From Candidatus Zixiibacteriota bacterium (GTDB lineage Bacteria > Zixibacteria > MSB-5A5 > GN15 > JACZUZ01), in assembly GCA_024280775.1 (NCBI GenBank), contig JAJRPM010000004.1, forward strand, positions 186,001 through 250,000: a stretch of 64,000 nt of DNA, given 5' to 3'. Under the pieces are notes generated by a model. The model did not search any database, was not told the origin of the DNA, and saw only the letters and a list, made by a program, of their open reading frames with translations. Position 1 is the first letter of the stretch, and every line of letters begins with the position of its first letter. Positions 27,396-36,127 of this stretch are shown here, piece by piece. The position numbers and the translations under genes were made by a program.

Positions 27396-27724
27396 TTTGT
27401 TCAGATTTCTATGAATGAGGGTCTTCGCAAGAAGGGCGCTCGGCACACCACGAACTTAATGTCAGTGTTGTAAGTAAGGTGACAGAGTTGGGCGACGCAC
27501 CTATCACACAATAGGAGCATCCCGAAATGCTATGTTGATGATGCCATGTTGACGGCTATGCTGACGATGTAAAGAACTGCAGGTATGCTATTGCAAAGCT
27601 AAGAAATAAACGCAGGATGTCAAGGGCTTTTGCAGAGGAGAAAGCGGCAGTCAACATGGATTCATGTACTACACATTAGTTTTGTAACAGTGAACTCCCA
27701 GAAAGACATGGAGCGGAAACGACG
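27396..27724. other. Intergenic stretch between nadA and the cohesin-like/dockerin gene
   Basis: No gene is recognised. The sequence around 27540-27570 has imperfect short repeats of 'atgttgac/atgctgac'. No terminator with a clear stem was found. Confidence 0.4.
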
Positions 27725-28813
27725 CTACGAGCTAGCCACTTCTATCATTCGCTCAAGCGCTATCTTGGCGTTGACTTTGATTTTTTCGGAGACGCGGATT
27801 GGTTTCATATCTTGGTAGTTTTCGAGTGTGTAAGCCAAATCATTCAAAGTCGTGCGGTACATGTTTGCGCACACAGGGCAAGTTGAGCCAGAGAGTTCAA
27901 GAATTGTCTTATCGGGATGATAGTGCGCCATGCGGTTTATAAGATTTATTTCTGTGCCAATCGCGATGACAGATCCTGGAGGTTGCTTCTCACAGTAGTC
28001 CACGATGAACTTGGTTGAGCCGACAGCATCAGCTTGCGAGACTACATCCCAGGAACATTCAGGGTGCACAAGAATCTTAACACTAGGATATTTCTGGCGA
28101 AGCTGACCAACATGCTCGGCTTTGAAAGTCATGTGCACATGGCAGTGCCCCTTCCAAAGCAACAACTTAGCCTTTTCGATTTGTTCGCTGGTAAGTCCAC
28201 CCTGTGGTTTAGAGAAATCCCAAATAGCGGTTTCTTCGTGCGATAGACCCATCACGCGCGCCGTGTTGTAACCGAGGTGCCTATCGGGGAAAAAGAAAAT
28301 CTTCTCTCGCCTGTCCCAAGCCCAGCGCATAGCTTTCTCGGCATTGGAACTGGTACAAATCAACCCGCCATTTCCACCACAAAAAGCTTTCAGCGCCGCC
28401 GCTGAATTCATATAGGAAATCGGAGTTATAGCCTCTACCCCGCCAAAAGCCTTCAGGTCATCCCAGGCCGAGAACACATCGGCAATCTGCGCCATGTCAG
28501 CCATAGGACAACCGGCCAGCGGATTGGGTAGAAAAACTGTTTGATGAGGTTTAGCGAGGATATCAGCAGATTCGGCCATGAAATGCACACCGCAAAAAAC
28601 TATCGTCTCGGCTTCGTCAAGCTCGGAAGCGATCTTCGAAAGAGCATAGCTATCTCCAAGATGGTCGCCGAATTCAACTACTTCCAAGCGCTGGTAGTGA
28701 TGCGCCAAGACTACCAATTTGGTCCCTAGTCTGTCCTTCGCTGAGCGGATTCGCTCTTTGAGGTCCTCGTTGGTGGCTTCGCGGTATATTTGTGGTATGG
28801 CGTTAAACATCAT
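27725..28813 (-). CDS. nadA: Quinolinate synthase A
   Basis: About 362 residues from the ATG at 28813, preceded by a GGGGGAA site; the frame continues to 28837. It condenses iminoaspartate and dihydroxyacetone phosphate to quinolinate in NAD synthesis and needs a 4Fe-4S cluster. 'VVLAHHYQRLEVVEFGDHLG' is the characteristic N-terminal motif. The three cluster cysteines are in FCGVHFMAE, HPECSWDV and GSTCPVCANM. Length and motifs are normal. nadB and nadC are not in the window; nadE is about 8 kb away. Confidence 0.97.
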   Translation of the reverse strand: MMFNAIPQIYREATNEDLKERIRSAKDRLGTKLVVLAHHYQRLEVVEFGDHLGDSYALSKIASELDEAETIVFCGVHFMAESADILAKPHQTVFLPNPLAGCPMADMAQIADVFSAWDDLKAFGGVEAITPISYMNSAAALKAFCGGNGGLICTSSNAEKAMRWAWDRREKIFFFPDRHLGYNTARVMGLSHEETAIWDFSKPQGGLTSEQIEKAKLLLWKGHCHVHMTFKAEHVGQLRQKYPSVKILVHPECSWDVVSQADAVGSTKFIVDYCEKQPPGSVIAIGTEINLINRMAHYHPDKTILELSGSTCPVCANMYRTTLNDLAYTLENYQDMKPIRVSEKIKVNAKIALERMIEVASS

Positions 28814-28918
28814 TTCCCCCGGAAGGATTATACACAATTATTCGCCAGTAGCCTATAAAGCCAGAGAGCAACAATGATATCAATGAAAGAGGTTCTCTAA
28901 TCTCACTGGCTAGTCTAA

Positions 28919-30376
28919 TTACTGATGGGTGGTGCCACACATCGGTTGGGGACCACCAGTAAAAATTCGCGCGATAGCAAAGGTAATATCTGCAATGTTG
29001 AGGATATTGTCGCCATTAGCGTCAGCGGCATCCTGACACACCGGAGGTGGGCCTCCTGAGAAAATCCGCGCGATATTGAAAGTCACATCACCTATGGTAA
29101 ACATTCCATCGCCATCCCCGTCTCCGGGGACAATGCAACAGGGCGGACAAACCAGCACGGTGTCACAAGGCGGAGTGAAAATTAGTCGTGCGCGACCAGT
29201 GCGCACGTTTTCACCTGCTGTTACGCTGGGGTCTTTGCTCCCCAACCAAAAATCAATAATATCCGCAGAATCATTGGTAGTCAACAAGGCGCCGCATCGA
29301 TATGCAAACGGAACATTCGTCCAGGGGAATTCAGTACCGTCAAATACTTGCCCGGCAGTATCCCAACTTAGCCCACCATCGGCGCTTGTGGCTAGAAAAA
29401 GCGCCGCGTTCGTCCCATCGGTTCGAGTTTTGGTTGTAGTCATCAGCATTATCAGTTCATTGGGGCCACGGCTGATAATCTCCGGGTGCCACCAATCCCG
29501 GTCGGCCGTATCTTGCGGCAGAAAGTCGTATAGTACCGTATCTTCTTGCCATGCCGCATCAGGGGTGGGGTTCAACGAGGACCATAAGGCAATCGTATTG
29601 GCCGAATCCAGCGGGGCTTGGCCGTAAGCATTGGTATAAACACCCATCATCCGAAACACATTGTGCGCATCTAGCCATATCGCCGGGGACCACATAGCTC
29701 CTTTAACCGGATCACCTCTATCGGTGTCTATAATGATCTTGGGAGTTGTCCAGGTGATTCCGTTATCTGAAGTTGTAGTTACTACTAGTTGATATTTCGC
29801 TGTCACCAAGTCAGCCTGAACTTTCACTCGGAATACAATCCAAATTCTTCCGGTTGTGTCAAAAATGATGTCAGGATCCGATAGATGAACAATCTGATTA
29901 GCCTCCCAAAAGACAAAGTTCTCCATCCTTCGCGGCGTCCATAGAGGGTTTGCAACCGAATCAATTCCGCCATCATTACGTATCAACTCCTCACTCCAAC
30001 TATTCCCGTCATTTGAGAACGCGAGATGCGGATTTTCGTCAGAGTTAGTCCGAAAAGGCGTATAGCACATCACATACTGGTAGGGAACATAAGCGGTATC
30101 CAACCAACCCGCAGGCAGTCGCATTACCGAGTGGTGAATGACAATTGCGCTGTCATCCCAATCCGGCTGAAGCACATTGTGCACTGGAATCTCACGAATA
30201 ACTGTATCCAAAGTGACTTGCGCCTGAACCCAATCTAGCCGCAGACGTTTTTGATTCGTCTGTCCAAGGGCTTCAGTCGGCGCATAGCCATACAGAAATA
30301 CAAGAGTCCCCAAAACCAAAGCGGATAACCTGTAGAGGGTCCTGTAGAGAAAGCCTGTTGTCGCTGTTCCAGCCAT
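28919..30376 (-). CDS. Secreted sialidase/BNR-type propeller protein with dockerin
   Basis: A 485-residue protein. An N-terminal signal segment precedes residue about 40. Residues about 40-400 have the sialidase-fold pattern of repeated Asp-box-like turns ('LAFSNDGNSWSEELIRNDGG', 'TTSDNGITWTTPKIIID', 'ATSADGGLSWDTAGQVFDG'). The catalytic Arg triad of true sialidases is not clear, so binding or structural use is as likely as hydrolysis. The last 70 residues contain two dockerin-like repeats ('GDGDGDGMFTIGDVTFNIAR', 'DANGDNILNIADITFAIARI') after a CPPCC stretch. Confidence 0.8.
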   Translation of the reverse strand: MAGTATTGFLYRTLYRLSALVLGTLVFLYGYAPTEALGQTNQKRLRLDWVQAQVTLDTVIREIPVHNVLQPDWDDSAIVIHHSVMRLPAGWLDTAYVPYQYVMCYTPFRTNSDENPHLAFSNDGNSWSEELIRNDGGIDSVANPLWTPRRMENFVFWEANQIVHLSDPDIIFDTTGRIWIVFRVKVQADLVTAKYQLVVTTTSDNGITWTTPKIIIDTDRGDPVKGAMWSPAIWLDAHNVFRMMGVYTNAYGQAPLDSANTIALWSSLNPTPDAAWQEDTVLYDFLPQDTADRDWWHPEIISRGPNELIMLMTTTKTRTDGTNAALFLATSADGGLSWDTAGQVFDGTEFPWTNVPFAYRCGALLTTNDSADIIDFWLGSKDPSVTAGENVRTGRARLIFTPPCDTVLVCPPCCIVPGDGDGDGMFTIGDVTFNIARIFSGGPPPVCQDAADANGDNILNIADITFAIARIFTGGPQPMCGTTHQ

Positions 30377-30692
30377 CTAACGCTGTCCAAGATTATGAGG
30401 TTTGTGAGCCCTTTAGCCCATCAAATACGATGTATCAAGAGAAATGCCTTAATAACTTCTTCCAACAAGAATGTACATAGAGCAGCCATCAGGCTAGAAA
30501 TGTAGTTGCAGTATGAGGCTTCCGGAGTGAATCCAGATACTGGACTAAATATACCGCCTCATCCTGACACGTCAAGGAGATTTTCACTTCCAGGAGGCAA
30601 CGCGCAACGCGGCAGGTAAGAATCTGAGCGCCAACGCATTCTGATGAAGAATACATATTCTATGGCGGATTTTGCAATGCAGGCGCTAAATC
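30377..30692. other. Intergenic stretch between two divergent genes
   Basis: It separates the minus-strand sialidase-like gene from the plus-strand YihY gene. I see no RNA gene, repeat or strong promoter in it. The YihY frame is open from 30693, but the better N-terminus starts at 30786. Confidence 0.4.
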
Positions 30693-30785
30693 ATGTATAA
30701 TTGTTTGATTTTGAGCCGATTATCCGTTGGCTCCAAGCCAAGACCTTATTTCACCCTATACCAAGAAATCTATCATAGAACCAGC

Positions 30786-31655
30786 ATGAGTATCTTCAAA
30801 ACGATTCAGTCAGATTCAAAACACTATCTGGGAGGTCTTTACCATAGGACCGGTGAACATCACGTATTCCTGTTTGCCAGCGGGATATCATTCTCGGTGT
30901 TTCTTTGTGTGATTCCGTTCGTATTGATAATCTTCGCTATTGTCGGCAGACTGGTGGACTCTGCGGACTTGCAGGACAGCGTTAACCATTACATTGTGGG
31001 AGTCATTCCCTACGAAGAATACGCCGCTTTTGTCATCAGATTTGTCGGTTTGCGAATAGGTGAGTTTATTGCTTTCCGAGGCATCGCCGGAGTGGTGGGA
31101 ACTCTGGGGCTGTTATTTGCCGCCAGCGGACTTTTCTCTAGTATGCGCACAGCGCTCAATACATCCTTTCGGATTACCGACGGACCGCATGCTCTGCTAA
31201 GAAAGCTAAAGGACTTGGCGATGACTCTTATCGTAGTCTTGTTTGTCCTGCTTTCCGTGTTCGTGATTCCCGGCCTGGAAGCCCTGCGCAAGCTATCCTT
31301 TGGCCCGGAAGCTCCAGCGGCAGATATTCTGAATCTACTCCAACATACTGCAATAGTTGCTATCACACTCGCTATCGTCTTCGCGGTTTTTCTAATTCTC
31401 TACCGCTACGCTCCCTCGCGCTTGATCCCATGGCGGACCGCAATTGTCAGTTCCATAAGCGCTACCTTACTCTGGGTAATCGCCAAAGAAAGTTTCGGAT
31501 TCTATATCAGCCACTTTGTAACACTACAACGTGTCTATGGCGCATATCTCTTCATAGTGGTGATAGCCCTTTGGCTCTATTATAGCTCGCTGGTTTTGCT
31601 ATTGGGCGCCGAAATCGGACAACTGTATCGTGAGAGACGGGCTTCCAAGGCATAG
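30786..31655 (+). CDS. YihY/virulence factor BrkB family membrane protein
   Basis: About 289 residues from the ATG at 30786; an in-frame ATG at 30693 has no clearer support. It has six hydrophobic segments and the family pattern: 'LFASGISFSVFLCVIPFVLI' in the first, a Gly-rich 'GIAGVVGTLGLLFAASGLFS' in the middle, 'LYRYAPSRLIPWRTAIVSSI' and a final 'VVIALWLYYSSLVLLLGAEI'. YihY proteins were once annotated as RNase BN, which is no longer accepted; their function is not settled. It is alone on the plus strand. Confidence 0.9.
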   Translation: MSIFKTIQSDSKHYLGGLYHRTGEHHVFLFASGISFSVFLCVIPFVLIIFAIVGRLVDSADLQDSVNHYIVGVIPYEEYAAFVIRFVGLRIGEFIAFRGIAGVVGTLGLLFAASGLFSSMRTALNTSFRITDGPHALLRKLKDLAMTLIVVLFVLLSVFVIPGLEALRKLSFGPEAPAADILNLLQHTAIVAITLAIVFAVFLILYRYAPSRLIPWRTAIVSSISATLLWVIAKESFGFYISHFVTLQRVYGAYLFIVVIALWLYYSSLVLLLGAEIGQLYRERRASKA

Positions 31656-31805
31656 AGCCAGGTTTTACCTAAATTCTCCGTCAATATTCTTCTTGCAAAA
31701 CAATAGTCATCCGCTATCTTTCACATAATTGGGTAGCGCAACTTCCTCACAATAGTTGTCTCTTTTCTTAGGTATCATCCTTCGGGGTGACATATTGTTT
31801 GCTCT

Positions 31806-33488
31806 ATGAGAACTTATCGACGAAATCTTCTCAACTGCGCTCTAGGCCTCTGCAGTTTATTCTTTTCAGCGACGCACGGTACTGCAAACGCCAAGCCAAG
31901 CTCCGATAGTCTTCAGCTACTCTTCAGTAGCTTCCAGGGAGGTACCGGCATGGAGTGGACACTTGATGTCACGCATGACAAAGACGGCAACATCTACTGG
32001 GTCGGCGGAAGCACATCGAAAGATTTTCCCGGCGCGCCCAATGATAGCTGTTTGGCAAACCCCTGTTACATGGCCTATTTAACGCGAATAAACGGCATCA
32101 CTTACCAAATAGACTTCGTTAGAAAAATAGGGAGAATCTCCAACGACCTGAATACTCGTATTACGCTTGATGACAGCGGCTACATTTACATCGCGGGCAC
32201 AACCGAAGCGCCGGACTTTGCTGTAACTGGCGCATATCAACCCTCTTTCGGAGGAGGCGCCATTGACGGCTTCATTTATAAACTGTCTTCAAACGGTGAC
32301 TCGTTGCTATATGGTACATTTCTAGGCGGCTCTGGAAATGACAACATCAGAGACATAGAAGTTGACCCTGTCACGGGTGAAGTTTATGTGTGCGGATGGA
32401 CATCCTCTAGTGACTTTCCCCGAACAAGTGGAACTTCAAACGCTCCGCAGGTCGCAGGTAATCTCTTCATTGCCAAAATCGCGACCAACAGCCCTGACTT
32501 GAGGTACAGCTTTCTGGCCGGTGGCAATGGAGTCGACTCGGCCAATGGTATAACTGTTGTTTCGCAAGGAGTGGCTGTCGTCGTTGGGACAACAACCTCA
32601 AGCGACTTTGTGACAGATACGACTCTTGGAAACCCGGACCCGTCATCCGCAGACGGAATCATTCTTTGGCTGAATTCGTCAGGAACACAATTGAATCGTA
32701 GCATCCGTTACGGTGGTAGCGCGTACGATGATCTTCGCGCCATTGAAACCAACTCCAGCGGACAAATCGCCATCGCCGGTTTCACAAACTCACCAGACCT
32801 TCCAACTACAAACGCATTCCAGAGCTTTTACGCTGGCGCAGGTGACAGCTATGTCGCTTTGCTATCTAGTGACGGCTCCATTCTGACTTACGCAAGCTAC
32901 ATGGGCGGCTCAGGACGAGAGTTCATCAGCGGACTGGGGCTTGATGACAGCGGGTATATTTATGGCACAGGAGAGTGCCAAAGTACTGATCTTCCGCTAT
33001 GGCATCCTTATCAAAATGTTCGAGTAGGTTCAGCGGATCCGATGGTCGTAAAGCTAAATACAAAGGGGCCGTTCCTGGCCTACAGTAGTTACATTGGCGG
33101 CTGGTGGTATCAAGGATCGGTTTCTGGCGCTATCGGTCCTGATAATTCATTTTGGATTGGTGGAATCACCAAATCAAATAACTTCCCGATGCAACAGGCA
33201 TTCCAACCGGAGATAGCCGGCGGAATTTATGACGCCTTCGTTAGCTGTTTTCAGCAAGTCAGTTCAGTTGAAACCTGTTGCCGAACAGCCGGTGACGTCA
33301 ATCATGATGGAGCGGTCAACATTGCAGATGTTTCAAACCTGATAGCGCGCATTTTTTCCGGTGGAGCCGCGCCAGTGTGCGTCGAGGAGGGAGACGCCGA
33401 TGGCAATGGCTCAACTAATATCGCAGATGTATCCTTTCTGGTCGCCAGAGTCTTCTCAGGCGGGGCGCCTCCTGTTTGCGGGCCATAA
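31806..33488 (+). CDS. Secreted SBBP-repeat beta-propeller protein with dockerin
   Basis: A 560-residue protein with a signal peptide ending near HGTANA. Residues about 30-480 are built from SBBP-type repeats, each with a 'D..G.IYVAG.T.S.DFP' core ('DDSGYIYIAGTTEAPDFAV', 'NSSGQIAIAGFTNSPDLPTT', 'DDSGYIYGTGECQSTDLPL'). These form a beta propeller seen in many surface proteins. The C-terminal 65 residues are two dockerin-like repeats ('DVNHDGAVNIADVSNLIARI', 'DADGNGSTNIADVSFLVARV'). No enzymatic motif is visible. No strong ribosome binding site precedes the ATG. Confidence 0.87.
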   Translation: MRTYRRNLLNCALGLCSLFFSATHGTANAKPSSDSLQLLFSSFQGGTGMEWTLDVTHDKDGNIYWVGGSTSKDFPGAPNDSCLANPCYMAYLTRINGITYQIDFVRKIGRISNDLNTRITLDDSGYIYIAGTTEAPDFAVTGAYQPSFGGGAIDGFIYKLSSNGDSLLYGTFLGGSGNDNIRDIEVDPVTGEVYVCGWTSSSDFPRTSGTSNAPQVAGNLFIAKIATNSPDLRYSFLAGGNGVDSANGITVVSQGVAVVVGTTTSSDFVTDTTLGNPDPSSADGIILWLNSSGTQLNRSIRYGGSAYDDLRAIETNSSGQIAIAGFTNSPDLPTTNAFQSFYAGAGDSYVALLSSDGSILTYASYMGGSGREFISGLGLDDSGYIYGTGECQSTDLPLWHPYQNVRVGSADPMVVKLNTKGPFLAYSSYIGGWWYQGSVSGAIGPDNSFWIGGITKSNNFPMQQAFQPEIAGGIYDAFVSCFQQVSSVETCCRTAGDVNHDGAVNIADVSNLIARIFSGGAAPVCVEEGDADGNGSTNIADVSFLVARVFSGGAPPVCGP

Positions 33489-33527
33489 GTATCTGCGAGT
33501 CGAAGCGCCACCTACTCCCGAACGCCT

Positions 33528-34742
33528 TTAGGGGACAATTTCCTTCGTCAAATTCCGGTATCGTTTACCCCAAATTATCAACGCGGCTATTACACATAGC
33601 CCGGCCACCGCAAGGTGAAACGGACGAGAGCCAGTCCAAATGTCACTTGTCACTCTGGTGGATAACCCCAAGAACATCAGCGTCACAAACCAATTGCGCT
33701 GTTTCTTTCTTTCGAACCACAATGATCCTGAGTCTGGGGCCCCACTCCCAAATAGCGCCTCTGATACCAGCACAACCACAAACCAGACATACCCGCCCAC
33801 AAAAACCATATGCTCAAAGGCAATTCGGTATTGCATCCAAATAGCCGGGAGCAGCATACCAAAGAAGATGAACCCCAGCATGTAATTGATTGATTTGGCG
33901 TAGCGCCACTTGGGCCTTCTCTTCGCAAACGGCTCCAACTCGGTAACCGTTATCCAGGCAAAAAACAAAGCCCGGAACACATACGCCAAATGTTGAGTGT
34001 CCAAATACCAGGGGACATCTGGAAAAGACTTAGCGCCCACGAAAAAAGTCAGCAGAAAAGATATCGCCAGCAGAAACTTCAACCAATACGGAGTACCCTT
34101 TTCTAGCTTTGCATCTTCAGCGGAGGAATGCGGATTCAACAATTGCCCGCTAAGTCCCAGCAATAGCAAAACCGGGGCGCCAAGAAACTGCACTCCATCG
34201 GCAATCTGACGCCAAAACCACCAGCTATCGCCTACCAGATCAAGCGCCACTAACAATGACAAACATCCGCCACTGATTGAGGCAAGCAATGCAACAATGA
34301 CATACAAATATGAACCAATTCTCGCCTCTCCTCTGAGAGGAATGCGCCGGACTAGAAACACCAAAGCTCCGCTGTTGAGCATCACAAACAAAGACAGCGC
34401 AACCGGCGGGCTTATCGATGCGGCGACAAATAGCGCAAAACCATTGAGTAGAAACAATCCGATAAAAACCGGCCGTAAACCGGGGACCTGCCAGTCTCTA
34501 GGTAAGGCATAGAACAAGACTGCCAGTAATGCAGTGCTTGAGTATACAGAGGTAAGAACATCAGCGTGAGCGCGGCCGGGATACGGAAAACTCGGCGCCA
34601 GAAACGCCACACTCCAAAGCGAGAGTCCGTAGAGCAAGAACAGTCCCGCTAACAACAAGAATACATTCAGCGAAACAATACTTTGCGAAACAATACTTCG
34701 TGATGAAACACTATTGATAGCCGGAGCATTCTTCTCGTTCAC
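33528..34742 (-). CDS. Polytopic membrane protein, NnrS-like
   Basis: A 404-residue protein starting at GTG, with about twelve hydrophobic segments and few charged residues. The spacing of histidines at segment ends ('YLDTQHLAYVFRALFFAW', 'MQYRIAFEHMVFVGGYVWFV', 'GSRPFHLAVAGLCVIAALII') resembles NnrS, a haem- and copper-containing membrane protein linked to nitric-oxide response. The match is by pattern only, and a general transporter-like membrane protein remains possible. No other nitrogen-oxide gene is in the window. It converges on the SBBP gene with a 39-bp gap. Confidence 0.5.
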   Translation of the reverse strand: MNEKNAPAINSVSSRSIVSQSIVSLNVFLLLAGLFLLYGLSLWSVAFLAPSFPYPGRAHADVLTSVYSSTALLAVLFYALPRDWQVPGLRPVFIGLFLLNGFALFVAASISPPVALSLFVMLNSGALVFLVRRIPLRGEARIGSYLYVIVALLASISGGCLSLLVALDLVGDSWWFWRQIADGVQFLGAPVLLLLGLSGQLLNPHSSAEDAKLEKGTPYWLKFLLAISFLLTFFVGAKSFPDVPWYLDTQHLAYVFRALFFAWITVTELEPFAKRRPKWRYAKSINYMLGFIFFGMLLPAIWMQYRIAFEHMVFVGGYVWFVVVLVSEALFGSGAPDSGSLWFERKKQRNWFVTLMFLGLSTRVTSDIWTGSRPFHLAVAGLCVIAALIIWGKRYRNLTKEIVP

Positions 34743-34819
34743 AATTGATTAGCTTTCTTCCGATGTCACTACGCGACAGCCACGAATGGATTCATCTAAA
34801 TGACTTCATTCGATTGCTT

Positions 34820-35902
34820 TCAGCGCTTCATATGCGAGCTATGACCGGGGCTTAGTTTGGCTTTCGGATCCAGATAGGTCTTGGCGTGATTAACCGCAAT
34901 GGCTATCTCGCCACAACCGGTTGTAATGAGATTTATCTTACCACGATGGGTCACAATGTCACCGGCGGCATAGACGCCTTCGATATTTGTGCGCATGAAG
35001 TCGTCAACTAAGATTGTGTTTCGTGATATCCTGACACCCCAGTTCTTAATTGGACCTAAATTTGCCAGAAAACCAATGTTGAAAAGTATCGCATCAGTAG
35101 GGAAATATTTCTCGGCGCCAGTCTGTGTTTGAACTGCGGTAATCGCTTCGACCTTGCTATCTCCGTGAACAGCCTTTGTTTCCCAATAGGGATAGTGTAG
35201 TGTCACATTAGAGCGCTTTACTTTTTCAACAGAATCTTCATGCGCCGCAAAACTGGCGCTACGATGAATCAAATCTACTGAGGCGGCCAGCGGATCGAGA
35301 GCCAGCGCATAGTCAAAGGCGCTATCTCCCCCACCGACAATCACCACACGTTTGTCACGAAACTGCTCGAAATTCCTAACTGAATAGTGAACGCCCTTGC
35401 CTTCCAGCTCGCGAACGTTCGGGACATCCAAACGCCGGGGCATAAACGCTCCCATACCGCAGGAGATTATCACAGTGCGAGAATAGTGTATATCACGTTT
35501 GGTGTGTAATTCGATTATTCCGTCGTCACGACGACGCAAGTCACGAACTCGCCTTCCCAGAGCGAAACTGGCGTCAGATGTTGCGGCCTGACGATAGGCC
35601 ATTTGGACATACTCTTTGGCCATAACTTTCGGGAAACCCGCTATATCGTAGATATACTTTTCAGGATACAACGCTTTGAGCGCCCCGCCTACTTCAGGAA
35701 GCGCCTCGATTACTTTTACTCGCGCCCCACGCAGTCCGGCGAAAAATGCGCCATAGAGCCCCACCGGCCCAGCTCCAATAATGGTGATGTCATATACATC
35801 CTCAGGCGCTGAATCACGAGGTGTGTCATTAGTGACATCAGATCCCGGAGTCTCTTTGGAACTAGCGCCTTTGGAAGAGCTCACTGTCGTAGCTGATTTC
35901 AT
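34820..35902 (-). CDS. Ferredoxin/flavodoxin-NADP+ reductase, thioredoxin-reductase-like type
   Basis: A 360-residue FAD and NAD(P)H two-dinucleotide-binding-domain protein. FAD site: 'YDITIIGAGPVGLYGAFFAG'. NADPH site: 'RVVIVGGGDSAFDYALAL'. The CxxC of thioredoxin reductases is absent, which places it with the YumC/FNR2 group. 'VYAAGDIVTHRGKINLITTG' is the usual FAD-contacting C-terminal segment. The first 36 residues are an extra Ser/Thr-rich tail. It follows a rubredoxin-like gene by 12 bp, so the natural redox partner could be that protein. Confidence 0.9.
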   Translation of the reverse strand: MKSATTVSSSKGASSKETPGSDVTNDTPRDSAPEDVYDITIIGAGPVGLYGAFFAGLRGARVKVIEALPEVGGALKALYPEKYIYDIAGFPKVMAKEYVQMAYRQAATSDASFALGRRVRDLRRRDDGIIELHTKRDIHYSRTVIISCGMGAFMPRRLDVPNVRELEGKGVHYSVRNFEQFRDKRVVIVGGGDSAFDYALALDPLAASVDLIHRSASFAAHEDSVEKVKRSNVTLHYPYWETKAVHGDSKVEAITAVQTQTGAEKYFPTDAILFNIGFLANLGPIKNWGVRISRNTILVDDFMRTNIEGVYAAGDIVTHRGKINLITTGCGEIAIAVNHAKTYLDPKAKLSPGHSSHMKR

Positions 35903-35914
35903 AATGGAATTTAA

Positions 35915-36106
35915 CTAGTTGCCTTTGGAGATATTTTCCTGCGAGCCGGTGTAAGGCGCAAAGGCCCCTGCGACATTGGCAGAGCTATCTTTACTCACTG
36001 CGCAGATAGGACAATTCTGAGGATTATCCCTATCGGGAAAAACAACCCCGCATGAGCCACAGACTAAATAATCGATCTTCTCTCGCTGAATCTTCTCTGC
36101 GCACAT
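35915..36106 (-). CDS. Small rubredoxin-like protein
   Basis: A 63-residue protein with AAGGGG upstream of the ATG. It has two CxxC knuckles, 'YLVCGSCGVVF' and 'NCPICAVSKD', 15 residues apart, the pattern of a minimal rubredoxin or the rubredoxin domain of rubrerythrin. It should bind one Fe (or Zn) and carry single electrons. The C-terminal 25 residues look disordered. It sits between gltX and the FNR-type reductase in a tight operon, suggesting an NAD(P)H-reductase/rubredoxin pair, perhaps for oxygen or peroxide detoxification; the terminal acceptor is not in the window. Confidence 0.7.
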   Translation of the reverse strand: MCAEKIQREKIDYLVCGSCGVVFPDRDNPQNCPICAVSKDSSANVAGAFAPYTGSQENISKGN

Positions 36107-36127
36107 CGCATTTACCCCTTGAAAGTT

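Noticed and set aside
28919-30376. Calling the propeller protein an active sialidase
   Set aside because: Asp-box-like turns are visible, but I could not place the catalytic Arg triad, Tyr/Glu pair and Asp, so only the fold is claimed.
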